Positions 17,344-25,450 are shown, counted from the stretch's first letter. The stretch: DNA of 64,000 nucleotides from RGIG995 sp045542115 (GCA_045542115.1 JAZQKK010000022.1:1-64000); one strand, 5' to 3'. Notes: generated by a model not told the origin, from the sequence alone. Numbers and translations: made by a program.

Positions 17344-18171
17344 TTAATACTCTGCGGGCAATTCATCCAGTTCGTCGAAGCGGAACACGGGACCGTCTTT
17401 GCAAACGTACTTATCGCCGATGTTACAGCGTCCGCATTTTCCGACACCGCACTTCATCCGCAGTTCCATCGTGGTGTAGACCTGGGTCTTTTCAAAGCCC
17501 ATTTCAGTCAGGGCTTCCAATACGAATTTAATCATAATCGGCGGACCGCAGACCAGAACCGTTCGGTCGGGTTTGTAATCCAGTTCTTTCACGAAGTTTG
17601 GAACGAATCCTACGTGGCCGTCCCATTCTTCCTGTTCCCGGTCGATGGTCAGGTGGACGTTCATTCCGCTTGCGGGGTCGGCCCAGACCGATTGAATCTC
17701 CGGGAGGTCCAGAAGGTCTTCTTTGGAGCGGGACCCGTATACGATATCCACGTTCCCGTAATCCGAGCGATTGTCGAGAACGTAGTTGATCACCGAATGA
17801 AGGGGGGCAAGTCCTACCCCACCGGCGATAAACAAAAGATCCTTGCCTTTCAGCTCCGTATCCACGGGGAAGGGGCGTCCGTAGGGACCGCGAATGGTAA
17901 TTTGCTGTCCCACTTCCATATGGTGGAGCCATTCGGTTACGCATCCGCACTTTTTCACGGAAAATTCCTGATAATCTTGGACCGTAGGGGATGAGGTGAT
18001 GGAGAACATCGCTTCTCCCACGCCGGGGACGGAGAGCATTGCACATTGACCGGGCATATGCTCAAAGCATTTCCCGCCGCCCACCGCCTCTACGCGGAAG
18101 GTCTTGATGTCGGGCGTGTCGGTCCGGATCCCGGTCATTACGCCGAGCATTGGGATAATATTGTCAGTCAT
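17344..18171 (-). CDS. flxA: FlxA-type FAD/NAD(P)-binding oxidoreductase subunit
   Basis: Electron-input subunit expected to oxidise NADH or NADPH. The 275-residue product has the ferredoxin-NADP reductase layout: an FAD-binding barrel with MPGQCAMLSVPGVGEAMFSITSS, a nucleotide-binding domain with LLFIAGGVGLAPLHSVINYV and VLVCGPPIMIKF, and a C-terminal 2Fe-2S site CGVGKCGRCNIGDKYVCKDGP. Anaerobic sulfite reductase subunit B and hydrogenase gamma subunits are relatives. The flanking FlxB, FlxC and MvhD-like genes fit the FlxABCD set known from sulfate reducers. Its start overlaps the flxB end by eight bases and frdB begins 14 bases after its stop. Confidence 0.9.
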   Translation of the reverse strand: MTDNIIPMLGVMTGIRTDTPDIKTFRVEAVGGGKCFEHMPGQCAMLSVPGVGEAMFSITSSPTVQDYQEFSVKKCGCVTEWLHHMEVGQQITIRGPYGRPFPVDTELKGKDLLFIAGGVGLAPLHSVINYVLDNRSDYGNVDIVYGSRSKEDLLDLPEIQSVWADPASGMNVHLTIDREQEEWDGHVGFVPNFVKELDYKPDRTVLVCGPPIMIKFVLEALTEMGFEKTQVYTTMELRMKCGVGKCGRCNIGDKYVCKDGPVFRFDELDELPAEY

Positions 18172-19186
18172 CTTCTTTCACCCCCAAAGCCTTGATTACG
18201 TTTACGATATGTATGGATTGCGGACATTTTTCCAAACATCTTCCGCATCCGACACAGGAGTACAACCCTTCGTTCTTGGAGGGAAAGTAGACCAGTTTGT
18301 GCATAAATCTCTGGCGGAACCGCTCCGTTTGGGTGGGGCGGTTGGTTCCGTGCGCCATCAGCGTGAAATCGGAGAACATACAACTGTCCCAACAACGGTA
18401 CCGTTGAATATCGCTGCCCGTGTCGAAATCCCGCACGTCGTAGCATTGACAGGTGGGACAGACAAAGGTACAGGTTCCGCACCCCAAACAACCCCGGGCA
18501 AGTTCTTCCCATTGGGGGTCGTCGAAGCGTTCCATCAGGTGGTCCGCATCAAATCCGTTCAGGTTCAATTTCGCCAGCGGAAGTTTTTCCAGAACGGTTT
18601 TTATATTCTTTTGCAATTCTTCTACGGGAGTTTCGTTTTCCACTTCTTCCAGACCGGCAACGAAAGCTTCGCCCTTTTCGGTGTTGGGGCGGAAATAGAT
18701 ATCTTCTCCCACGATCCAGGCAGTGACGTCTCCCGAGGGGTTCGCGGCATCAATCCCGAAATTGGGGCAGAAGCAGGTCTCTTCCGGTTCGTTACAAGCC
18801 AAGGAAACCACCGTGCCGTGCTGTCTGCGTGCGGCGTAGAAGGGGTCGGTGGGGTCGGACAGGAAGACCCGGTCCAACAGTTCAAAACTTCTGGCATCGC
18901 ATCCCCGGACACCGAAAATAACAAAATCTTCGGTCAAAACGTCTGCGGGATGGATGTCGATGTTTTTTCCCTCCATCCGAAAACGGACGATGTCTTCCAC
19001 TTGGGGGAAGAAGGCTCCCTTCGCACTTTTCACGGTTTTCAAAGCATCCAGACGGAGAACCGATTCTTCCGTCCAGACGCCGAAGTTTACCTGTCCGCCA
19101 TTTTCTACGGGGGCAATCAGGGTGTGGGTCTGGGAAATTTTCCGGAACAGCTCGGGAAGTTGATTCAACGAAAGTTTCTTCATCAT
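18164..19186 (-). CDS. flxB: FlxB-type 4Fe-4S protein (AsrA-like)
   Basis: A 340-residue cytoplasmic electron carrier with an N-terminal domain like anaerobic sulfite reductase subunit A/hydrogenase beta (GVRGCDARSFELLDRVFL, SLACNEPEETCFCPNFGID) and two C-terminal clusters, CLGCGTCTFVCPTCQCYD and CVGCGRCLEKCPQSI. It should pass electrons between FlxA and FlxC/FlxD. ATG 19186 overlaps the flxC stop as ATGA, indicating translational coupling; the next codon is also ATG. No siroheme sulfite reductase subunit is nearby, so the Asr alternative is unlikely. Confidence 0.88.
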   Translation of the reverse strand: MMKKLSLNQLPELFRKISQTHTLIAPVENGGQVNFGVWTEESVLRLDALKTVKSAKGAFFPQVEDIVRFRMEGKNIDIHPADVLTEDFVIFGVRGCDARSFELLDRVFLSDPTDPFYAARRQHGTVVSLACNEPEETCFCPNFGIDAANPSGDVTAWIVGEDIYFRPNTEKGEAFVAGLEEVENETPVEELQKNIKTVLEKLPLAKLNLNGFDADHLMERFDDPQWEELARGCLGCGTCTFVCPTCQCYDVRDFDTGSDIQRYRCWDSCMFSDFTLMAHGTNRPTQTERFRQRFMHKLVYFPSKNEGLYSCVGCGRCLEKCPQSIHIVNVIKALGVKEDD

Positions 19187-20154
19187 TTTCCGCCTCCCCG
19201 TGTTTCAATTACGCCGGGCTCGTCGTCTTCAAACGTGAAGTCGGTGAGGGGGTGGCGTTGGCCGATTTCTTCGCCGGCCTGATACGTTCCGTAAAGTTCG
19301 TTCATATCCTGAATGATTTTTCGGTTCAGAAGATGCAGGGGAATCCCTTGCGGGCAAACTCTGCTGCATTCTCCACAGTCAGTGCAACGGCCGGCCACGT
19401 GATAAGCCCGAATGATGTGGAACATATTTTCCTCGAAATCATCGGCGGCGGCTTTGTTCTGCACTCCGGAGTTGGGGTTGTCAAACACACATTTGATACA
19501 ACTGCAAGCCGGACAAACGTTCCGACAGGCATTGCAACGGATACATTTGGAAAGTTCTCCGCGCCAGAACTCAAACCGTTCTTCGGGAGTCATTTCGTTC
19601 AGACGGTTGACCGTCGCGTACTTATCCCCGCTGGCGGTTTCTTCGCTTTCGCCCAAAACTTCGTCGGCACATTTATGTTCTTTGCCTTTACAGGCGAGGC
19701 ATTTTTCTAAAAGGACGTTCTTTCGGGAAATTTCTTTTTCGCCGTAGAGAGTCTCAATCTTCAAAAGGTCCCCGTCTTCGGTGATTTTGGTGATGCCCTT
19801 GATTCCGGCTTTGCGGATTTTTTCCCCGTCGATTTTTCCCTTGCATCCCACACCGATGACGTAGACTTTGTTTCGGTCGATGCGATGTTCGGTGCAAAGT
19901 TGATTGAAACTGTAACAATCACAGGGCTTCAACAGAGCGATGATTTTCTTCTGCTGACGGTTGGCCTGGGAGACGAGATATTTGGAGAGGTTGCTTCCGC
20001 AGAAGGAGTCGTAGCAAAGTTGGTCGATACGGTCTGCGTCCAACAGATTCGGGGTGCGGTCAAAGGGTGTTTCCCCTTGGGTCCATCCAATCACGCCGGC
20101 ATATTCGCCGTCGGACAGAAGTTCCCGCAAGCGGTTTATGATTATTTCTTGCAT
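19183..20154 (-). CDS. flxC: FlxC-type 4Fe-4S protein
   Basis: The 323-residue protein has an N-terminal FrhB/hydrogenase-beta-like region (ALLKPCDCYSFNQL, YVIGVGCKGKIDGEKI, CLACKGKEHKCADEVLGES) and a C-terminal dicluster segment with CIRCNACRNVCPACSC and CTDCGECSRVCPQGIPLHLL. It is a probable internal electron carrier in the Flx module. The start ATG 20154 lies 13 bases inside the end of flxD and is preceded by a purine run GGGGGA. The name follows the FlxABCD arrangement of sulfate reducers; the precise partner contacts are unknown. Confidence 0.87.
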   Translation of the reverse strand: MQEIIINRLRELLSDGEYAGVIGWTQGETPFDRTPNLLDADRIDQLCYDSFCGSNLSKYLVSQANRQQKKIIALLKPCDCYSFNQLCTEHRIDRNKVYVIGVGCKGKIDGEKIRKAGIKGITKITEDGDLLKIETLYGEKEISRKNVLLEKCLACKGKEHKCADEVLGESEETASGDKYATVNRLNEMTPEERFEFWRGELSKCIRCNACRNVCPACSCIKCVFDNPNSGVQNKAAADDFEENMFHIIRAYHVAGRCTDCGECSRVCPQGIPLHLLNRKIIQDMNELYGTYQAGEEIGQRHPLTDFTFEDDEPGVIETRGGGK

Positions 20155-20579
20155 CGCAAATCCCCCAATTTCTTATTCTCGCCTAATTCGGTGATGGTTT
20201 TTACGAAATCGTTCATCGTAGCGGCGAATTTTGCACCTTCCGCGGCGGAGACCCATTCCACACGGGTCCGGCCCCGCTCGATTCCCATATAATCCAGAAG
20301 AGAGAACAGAACCGTCATCCGGCGGCGGGCGTAATAATTTCCGGTGGAGTAGTGACAGTCTCCTGGATGGCATCCGCACAGGATGACCCCGTCGGCCCCC
20401 CGCTGAAAGGCGCGGAGCACAAACAACGGATTCAATCGGCAGGAGCAAGGGATACGGATAATTTTTACGTTTGCGGGATAATTCATTCTTCCCGACCCGG
20501 CAAGGTCGGCACCGGCATAACTGCACCAGTTACAACAAAAGGCGACAATTTTCGGCGTCCATTGTTGATTCATCGACAT
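20142..20579 (-). CDS. flxD: MvhD/FlxD-type iron-sulfur adaptor protein
   Basis: A 145-residue protein of the FlpD/MvhD family, which carries a 2Fe-2S cluster and docks the electron donor onto HdrA. The cysteine pattern is intact: AFCCNWCSYAGADLAG, RIPCSCRLNP and LCGCHPGDCHY. The first ATG (20579) has GGAGGTG eight to ten bases upstream and overlaps the hdrA stop by ten bases; a second ATG at 20573 would give an ATGA overlap. Its position directly after hdrA matches its role as the bridge between the Flx dehydrogenase part and the bifurcating flavin in HdrA. Confidence 0.92.
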   Translation of the reverse strand: MSMNQQWTPKIVAFCCNWCSYAGADLAGSGRMNYPANVKIIRIPCSCRLNPLFVLRAFQRGADGVILCGCHPGDCHYSTGNYYARRRMTVLFSLLDYMGIERGRTRVEWVSAAEGAKFAATMNDFVKTITELGENKKLGDLRCKK

Positions 20580-22561
20580 ATCGCATCCACCTCCGACATA
20601 ATTTGACTGTTGGTAAAGCCTTTCAGGTCCATCGCTCCGGAGGGACAGGTTACCGTACAGGCGCCGCAACCCTGACAGACCGCTTCGTTGACGGTGGCAA
20701 CCCGCCGTACGCCACGGAATTCGGGAGAGCGGATTTCTTTCTCCTCGTAGGTGATGGCCCCGTAAGGACAGACTTTTTCACATTGAGAACAACCGTTACA
20801 CACCGTTTCGTTGGCGTGGGCCACACAGGCGTTGCAGGTCAGTTCGTTTTTGCAGAGAAGGCCGATGACCTTCGCCGCGGCGGCTCCGGCCTGGGCCACC
20901 GTTTCGGGAATATCCTTCGGCCCTTGGGCGGCACCGGAAAGGAATACCCCTGCCGTGGGACTTTCCACCGGACGGAGTTTGGGGTGGGCTTCGGTAAAGA
21001 AATCGTTGGTGTCCATACTTGCCGTGAGCATCGTCCCCAGAGCGCGGGCGGTGGGGTCGGGCTCGATGGCTGTGGCCAGAACCACCATATCCGCGTTGAT
21101 ATGAATCTGTTCTCCGTTGAGAAGGTCACTGCCCTGAACGTGGAGCTTGTTCCCTTCTACGGCAACCTTACCAACCATTCCCTTAATGTAATCTACTCCG
21201 TACTGTTCTACGGCCCGGCGGTAGAATTCGTCGAAATTCTTCCCGGGGGTACGGGCGTCGATGTAAAAGACGTGGACGTTGACGTCGGGATATTTTTCCC
21301 GAACCAGCATCGCGTGTTTCGCGGTGTACATACAACAGATTTTGGAGCAGTAGGGTTTTCCTTTTTCCGCATCTTCCGTACACCGGGAGCCCACGCACTG
21401 AATAAACACGATCTCGTGGGGGTGTTCTAGGTCGGAAGGACGGACCAACTGCCCCTTCGTGGGACCGGCGGCGTTCATAATCCGCTCAAATTCCAGGGAC
21501 GTGACCACGTCGGGGGAATCGTTATATGCGTATTCGTTGAAGGCGGACGCGTCGATGGGCTGGAATCCCGTTGCCACGACGATGGCGCCGTATTGCCGTT
21601 CGATCAATTGGTCTTTCTGTTCAAAGTCGATTGCCCCGGCGGAGCAGTTTTTCTGACAAAGTCCGCATTTTCCGGTACGGAAATGCAGGCACTGTTCCGC
21701 ATCGATGACCGCCACGTTGGGGATGGCCTGGGCGAAGGGAATGTAGACGGCCCCTCGCTTGTTCAGTTTCATATTGAAATCGTCCAACCCCTTCCGGGAG
21801 GGGCATTTTTCGGTACAAACGCCGCAACCGGAACATTTATCTTCATCGATAAAACGGGCTTTTTTCCGGATGGTGGCGGTAAAGTTTCCCACAAATCCGG
21901 AAAGGGATTCCAGTTCCGCGTAGGAAATAATGTTGATCTTTTCGTGCTGGGCCGCTTCCACCATTTTCGGTGTCAGGATACAGGCCGAGCAGTCCAAGGT
22001 GGGGAAGGTTTTGTCCAATTGTGCCATACGGCCGCCGATGGTGGGGGATTTTTCTACGATATCCACTTCAAATCCCGCATCTGCCACGTCCAGAGCCGTT
22101 TGAATCCCGGCAATGCCGCCTCCGATGACCAAGGCACGCTTGGTGACGGGGCTGGTCCCGGCGGTGAGGGGGGCGTTTTTATGTAATTTTGCAACCGCCG
22201 CCCGGGCCAGAACAATGGCTTTTTCGGTTCCTTCGGGAATATCCTTGTGAATCCAGGAACACTGTTCCCGGATGTTGGCAATCTCCACCATATAGGGGTT
22301 CAGCCCCGCAGAGACTGCGGTCTTGCGGAAGGTGGCCTCGTGCATCCGGGGAGAGCAAGAGCAAACCACAATTCCCGTCAGACGGTGTTCTTTGATCGCT
22401 TGGCGAATCATCGCCTGTCCATTTTCCGAACACATATATTGATAATCGGTGCTGAACACCACGCCCGGTTCGTTTTTCAGGGCTTCCGCCACTGCTTTTA
22501 CGTCCACGGTCGCTGCGATGTTACTTCCGCACCAGCATACGAATACGCCGATTTTCTGCAT
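20570..22561 (-). CDS. hdrA: HdrA, electron-bifurcating flavoprotein of the heterodisulfide reductase family
   Basis: HdrA holds the FAD that splits an electron pair into a high- and a low-potential branch. The 663 residues are full length. The N-terminal domain has VFVCWCGSNIAATVDV, YMCSENGQAMI and CSCSPRMHEATFR; the FAD-binding Rossmann motif is ALVIGGGIAGIQTALD followed by TIGGRMAQLDKTFPTLDC. Internal clusters are CSGCGVCTEKCP and CGLCQKNC, and the C terminus has two ferredoxin clusters CNGCSQCEKVCP and CQGCGACTVTCPSGA that would reduce soluble ferredoxin. hdrC ends 17 bases upstream and flxD overlaps its end. All parts needed for bifurcation appear present; NADH/ferredoxin specificity is inferred from the Flx partner. 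Confidence 0.95.
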   Translation of the reverse strand: MQKIGVFVCWCGSNIAATVDVKAVAEALKNEPGVVFSTDYQYMCSENGQAMIRQAIKEHRLTGIVVCSCSPRMHEATFRKTAVSAGLNPYMVEIANIREQCSWIHKDIPEGTEKAIVLARAAVAKLHKNAPLTAGTSPVTKRALVIGGGIAGIQTALDVADAGFEVDIVEKSPTIGGRMAQLDKTFPTLDCSACILTPKMVEAAQHEKINIISYAELESLSGFVGNFTATIRKKARFIDEDKCSGCGVCTEKCPSRKGLDDFNMKLNKRGAVYIPFAQAIPNVAVIDAEQCLHFRTGKCGLCQKNCSAGAIDFEQKDQLIERQYGAIVVATGFQPIDASAFNEYAYNDSPDVVTSLEFERIMNAAGPTKGQLVRPSDLEHPHEIVFIQCVGSRCTEDAEKGKPYCSKICCMYTAKHAMLVREKYPDVNVHVFYIDARTPGKNFDEFYRRAVEQYGVDYIKGMVGKVAVEGNKLHVQGSDLLNGEQIHINADMVVLATAIEPDPTARALGTMLTASMDTNDFFTEAHPKLRPVESPTAGVFLSGAAQGPKDIPETVAQAGAAAAKVIGLLCKNELTCNACVAHANETVCNGCSQCEKVCPYGAITYEEKEIRSPEFRGVRRVATVNEAVCQGCGACTVTCPSGAMDLKGFTNSQIMSEVDAICR

Positions 22562-22578
22562 AACGGTATCTCCTAAAC

Positions 22579-22971
22579 TTACTTACTGTACTTTCGCATT
22601 GCGCTGACCAGAGCCTGCTGAGGGATCCGGTCATCCAACTTTTCGGGCAGGCGATCTGCCGACATATGGTTTTGTCCCTTTTGGCGGATGACCGCAAGGC
22701 GTACCGCTTCGATAAGTTTTGCCGGTTCCACGTTCCGAGGACACCGTTGGGAACAGGCGAAACAGGAAAGACATTGATACAACGCGTTGGATTCCATCAA
22801 TTCGGAAATTTTCCCTTTTCGGACCAGGGCGGCAAACTGATGGGGGTGCAGGTCCATTTCATCGTAGTTCGGGCAAGCCCCCGAGCATTTTCCGCATTGC
22901 ATACAGCGGCTTGCATCTACCCCGCTGATGCGCAGGATGTCTTCCGCCGTCACTTTGTTTGTAAGGCTCAT
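22579..22971 (-). CDS. hdrC: HdrC, iron-sulfur subunit of the heterodisulfide reductase-like complex
   Basis: A 130-residue soluble dicluster protein with CMQCGKCSGACP and CLSCFACSQRCPRN, relaying electrons from HdrA to HdrB. Its length is somewhat below methanogen HdrC but usual for bacterial Hdr-Flx sets. The ATG at 22971 overlaps the hdrB stop as ATGA; the longer in-frame reading upstream lies within hdrB and is not used. Confidence 0.93.
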   Translation of the reverse strand: MSLTNKVTAEDILRISGVDASRCMQCGKCSGACPNYDEMDLHPHQFAALVRKGKISELMESNALYQCLSCFACSQRCPRNVEPAKLIEAVRLAVIRQKGQNHMSADRLPEKLDDRIPQQALVSAMRKYSK

Positions 22972-23756
22972 AATTCCTCCTTCACGCCCAAGGCCACGGC
23001 AAGTACTTCGGTAAAGTATTTGACGGGAAGGTCCGTTTCGGCGTTGGTTTCCAGGTTGTACAAACACAAGGGGCAAGCCGTGACGACCATCTCCGCACCG
23101 GCGTTGGCTGCGGAAGAAAGAATCGTTTCCGCTCTTCGCCGAGCTGCTCCTTTGTTTTCCAGGGTGATATATCCTCCGCAGCATTCGTTTCGCTGGGAAT
23201 ATTTTACAGGAGTTGCCCCCAAAGCCCGGATGAAATCTTCCATAATGCTGGGATCTTCCGGATCGTCAAATCCCATTTCTTTGCCGGGGCGCAGAAGCAA
23301 ACATCCGTAGTATGCGGCGATTTTTACTCCTTTCAGCGGATGGACCACCGCTGCTTTCAGAGCGTCGAATCCCACCCGGTCCCGGAGCAGTTCCAAATAA
23401 TGAAGCACTTCGGTCTCGCCCCGATAAGGCGTTTCCAATTGCAGATAATTGTTGGCCCGCTGGCAAATCGTTCCGTTCTGCTTCATATCGTTGTTGACGC
23501 GTTTCAGCACGTGATGGCAGGCGGAACACAGGGTGATCAGGTCCTGTCCCTTTTCTTTCGCTGCTGCAAGGGTTCGGACGGAAGAAAGTTTCGTTGCGAT
23601 CTCGTCCTCTGATTGGGGGTATACCCCGCCGCAGCATTGCCAATTCTCGGGTTCTTCCAGAACGATCCCCAGTTTTTCCGCGGAAAGACGGCCGTAAAGG
23701 TCTAATTCCTTGGCTTTCGTTTTCAGCGTACAACCGGGATAATAACTGTACTTCAT
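22968..23756 (-). CDS. hdrB: HdrB, two-CCG-domain catalytic subunit of the heterodisulfide reductase-like complex
   Basis: The 262-residue protein carries two full CCG motifs, each able to bind a non-cubane 4Fe-4S cluster: Cys9, Cys41-Cys42, Cys77 and Cys80 (YYPGC, CCGG, LCSAC), and Cys152, Cys192-Cys193, Cys228 and Cys231 (YYGCLL, CCGG, CPLC). In methanogens this subunit reduces CoM-S-S-CoB; bacteria lack that substrate, so the natural acceptor here is open: a protein or low-mass disulfide, or direct transfer to FrdB. It is the first gene of the operon, starts behind AGGAGGA, and has its own promoter 56 bp upstream. Confidence 0.95.
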   Translation of the reverse strand: MKYSYYPGCTLKTKAKELDLYGRLSAEKLGIVLEEPENWQCCGGVYPQSEDEIATKLSSVRTLAAAKEKGQDLITLCSACHHVLKRVNNDMKQNGTICQRANNYLQLETPYRGETEVLHYLELLRDRVGFDALKAAVVHPLKGVKIAAYYGCLLLRPGKEMGFDDPEDPSIMEDFIRALGATPVKYSQRNECCGGYITLENKGAARRRAETILSSAANAGAEMVVTACPLCLYNLETNAETDLPVKYFTEVLAVALGVKEEL

Positions 23757-23811
23757 ACTCTCCTCCTGTGGCGTTCTATATCGATTCTATATACACCTAC
23801 ATAACCACATT

Positions 23812-23840
23812 ATTGTAGCACTGTTCCCCTGATTTTTCAA
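23812..23840 (-). promoter_or_regulatory. sigma-A promoter of the hdr-flx-frd-fum operon
   Basis: On the minus strand TTGAAA (23840-23835), 17-bp spacer, TACAAT (23817-23812). It is the only good promoter seen before the twelve-gene operon. The AT-rich stretch 23841-24110 upstream holds no recognisable gene; a regulator site could lie there but none is obvious. Confidence 0.82.
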
Positions 23841-24112
23841 CAATTTTTGCAAAAGATTCAAAAAAATTCCTCACTTTTGTTTCGACTTTCAAGCGGGGAT
23901 GAGACGTATCTCGGTTTGCGTCTTAATGAGACGTACCCTCTTCTCGAAATCCTGAAAACTGAAAATTTAAATTTCATATACCTTTTTATAAGACCGGAGA
24001 ATATATTTTTGAGAACGATGCGGTGCGTGAAATTCCAAAAATTACACTTGATAATTTTATTCCTTTGAGTCAAACTATTCGTGCAGTCAAAAGGGCTGTG
24101 AAAAAATCGTGA

Positions 24113-24130
24113 AAAACGCAAAAGCGTTTT
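24113..24130 (+). promoter_or_regulatory. hairpin in the leader of the spore-protein gene
   Basis: Stem AAAACGC/GCGTTTT with an AAAA loop, ending eight bases before the ribosome-binding site AAGGAG. A sigma-G-type promoter is expected further upstream; I could not place one with confidence in the AT-rich 23841-24112 stretch. Confidence 0.5.
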
Positions 24131-24154
24131 ACAACAAGGAGTGGAAAAACAGTT

Positions 24155-24346
24155 ATGGCTAGAAATAAGCACGTAGTTCCCGCAGCCAAAGAGGCTATGG
24201 AAAAATTCAAGATGGAAACCGCTAACGAAGTCGGCGTAAACCTGAAACAGGGTTACAACGGTGATCTGACCTCCAAGCAGGCCGGTTCTATCGGCGGCCA
24301 GATGGTCAAAAAGATGATTGAAAACTACGAAAACAACATTAAATAA
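24155..24346 (+). CDS. alpha/beta-type small acid-soluble spore protein
   Basis: The 63-residue protein is a typical alpha/beta SASP, which coats and protects DNA in the dormant spore. It shows the germination-protease region KFKMETANEVGVNL and the conserved C-terminal half GYNGDLTSKQAGSIGGQMVKKMI. The start ATG 24155 follows AAGGAGTGG. It is monocistronic with a terminator 25 bp downstream. Its presence is the strongest sign in the window that the organism forms endospores. It would be expected to be transcribed in the forespore by sigma G. Confidence 0.96.
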   Translation: MARNKHVVPAAKEAMEKFKMETANEVGVNLKQGYNGDLTSKQAGSIGGQMVKKMIENYENNIK

Positions 24347-24369
24347 CGTTGATTTGAATTCGTAGTGCA

Positions 24370-24419
24370 AAAAGAAACGGCAGTTTTTCGAGTGCATCGA
24401 ACGACTGCCGTTTCTTTTG
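24370..24419 (+). terminator. terminator of the spore-protein gene
   Basis: Long stem AAAGAAACGGCAGT/ACTGCCGTTTCTTT enclosing a CG-rich loop and followed by TTTTGTT; the A-rich left side may let it work on the minus strand too. Confidence 0.88.
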
Positions 24420-24497
24420 TTCTAAAATAAACCGATTTGGTTTGAATTCGAGAATAAATAATATTGAAAATCAAGGCATTTTCATCGTTTTTTATAA

Positions 24498-25376
24498 TTA
24501 TTCTTCCGTGTCGTTTTCCAGGTCGTCTTCTCCCCGGTACTTGCTGGGGGCGATGTGGAAATGGGAGCGGAAGACCCGGCTGAAATACAGCTGGTCCGGA
24601 TAACCGCAGGCTTCCGCCACTTCTCGGACCGACATATCCGCCATTGCCAATAATTCACAGGCTCGGTGCATCCGCAGCTTGGTCATATATTCCGAGGGAG
24701 ACATTCCCATACATCGGCGGAAGACCGTTCGATAGCGGCTGGGGCTGAAATGCTCGATTTGCGCCATTTGCGCCACGGTGATGGGTTGATGAATGTGATT
24801 GTGGAAATAGGTAAGGGATTTAAAGATGGTCTCTACCGTCGTGTCCCGGTCCCGGGTGCTGATATCCCGCATCCGGCTGAATTCCGCCAAAATGGAAATC
24901 AGGCAAGCGTAGGCCGAATCTTCAAAACACCGGTCTCTCCAAAGAAATTCCCGGAACAAAGCTCGGAAATGGCGGACGATACGTTCGCTGCTGGCTACGG
25001 TGTGGACCTTGTTGCAGTTTAATTCAAATTTTTCCAGCAAGGCGGCGGCGTCGGCGCCGGTGAAGTGAATCCAATAGTAGGTGACGGTGTCGTCTAAGTT
25101 CTTGCAGATGTAGGGTGTTTTTGGCGCCAAAATGATGATCTGCCCGGGGGACAGCAGTTGCGGTTCGCCGTCTGTGGTGACGGAAATGGTTCCGTCGATG
25201 CAATATTGCAAATAAAAATCGTTTCTCCCCCGGGGAATATTGGTTACGTAGGGACGGGTCATTTTATACAGCCCCGTACAATTGACCAACAGCGGAAAAT
25301 CCGTGTTTTCACAGTTGTTTGCCAATTTGTCCGGCATATCTAAATCCAGGATACGGTAGTAGGCTTGCTGTTCCAT
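24498..25376 (-). CDS. AraC-family transcription regulator with N-terminal cupin domain
   Basis: The 292-residue protein has an N-terminal sugar-binding cupin (GRNDFYLQYCIDGTISV, LLSPGQIIILAPKTPY) and a C-terminal pair of helix-turn-helix units (PITVAQMAQIEHFSPSRYRTVFRRCMGMSPSEYM and MSVREVAEACGYPDQLYFSRVFRSHFHIAPSKYR, read as two segments). It most likely controls the divergent sugar-isomerase-like gene at 25524, whose promoter overlaps its own face to face. The start follows AAAGGGGA. The inducer is unknown; a sugar or sugar acid is usual for this architecture. Confidence 0.93.
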   Translation of the reverse strand: MEQQAYYRILDLDMPDKLANNCENTDFPLLVNCTGLYKMTRPYVTNIPRGRNDFYLQYCIDGTISVTTDGEPQLLSPGQIIILAPKTPYICKNLDDTVTYYWIHFTGADAAALLEKFELNCNKVHTVASSERIVRHFRALFREFLWRDRCFEDSAYACLISILAEFSRMRDISTRDRDTTVETIFKSLTYFHNHIHQPITVAQMAQIEHFSPSRYRTVFRRCMGMSPSEYMTKLRMHRACELLAMADMSVREVAEACGYPDQLYFSRVFRSHFHIAPSKYRGEDDLENDTEE

Positions 25377-25421
25377 AAAAATCCCCTTTCCTCTTTGTCG
25401 AAAAAAAGTCGCAAAATGTCA

Positions 25422-25450
25422 TTGACTTTTCCTTAATTGTAGTATATAAT
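25422..25450 (+). promoter_or_regulatory. sigma-A promoter of the sugar-isomerase-like gene
   Basis: TTGACT (25422-25427), 17-bp spacer, TATAAT (25445-25450). Its -10 box overlaps that of the divergent regulator promoter on the other strand. Confidence 0.85.

Noticed and set aside
18164..20154. Anaerobic sulfite reductase AsrAB for the FlxA/FlxB-like genes
   Set aside because: The siroheme subunit AsrC is missing and the genes are part of an Hdr operon with an MvhD-like protein.
13297..23756. Reading the Hdr genes as true methanogenic heterodisulfide reductase
   Set aside because: All surrounding genes are bacterial, there is no methyl-CoM reductase or coenzyme M/B gene, and Flx genes replace the Mvh hydrogenase.
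23847..24068. 73-codon open frame upstream of the spore-protein gene
   Set aside because: No ribosome-binding site, AT-rich low-quality composition, and it lies in the divergent regulatory region.
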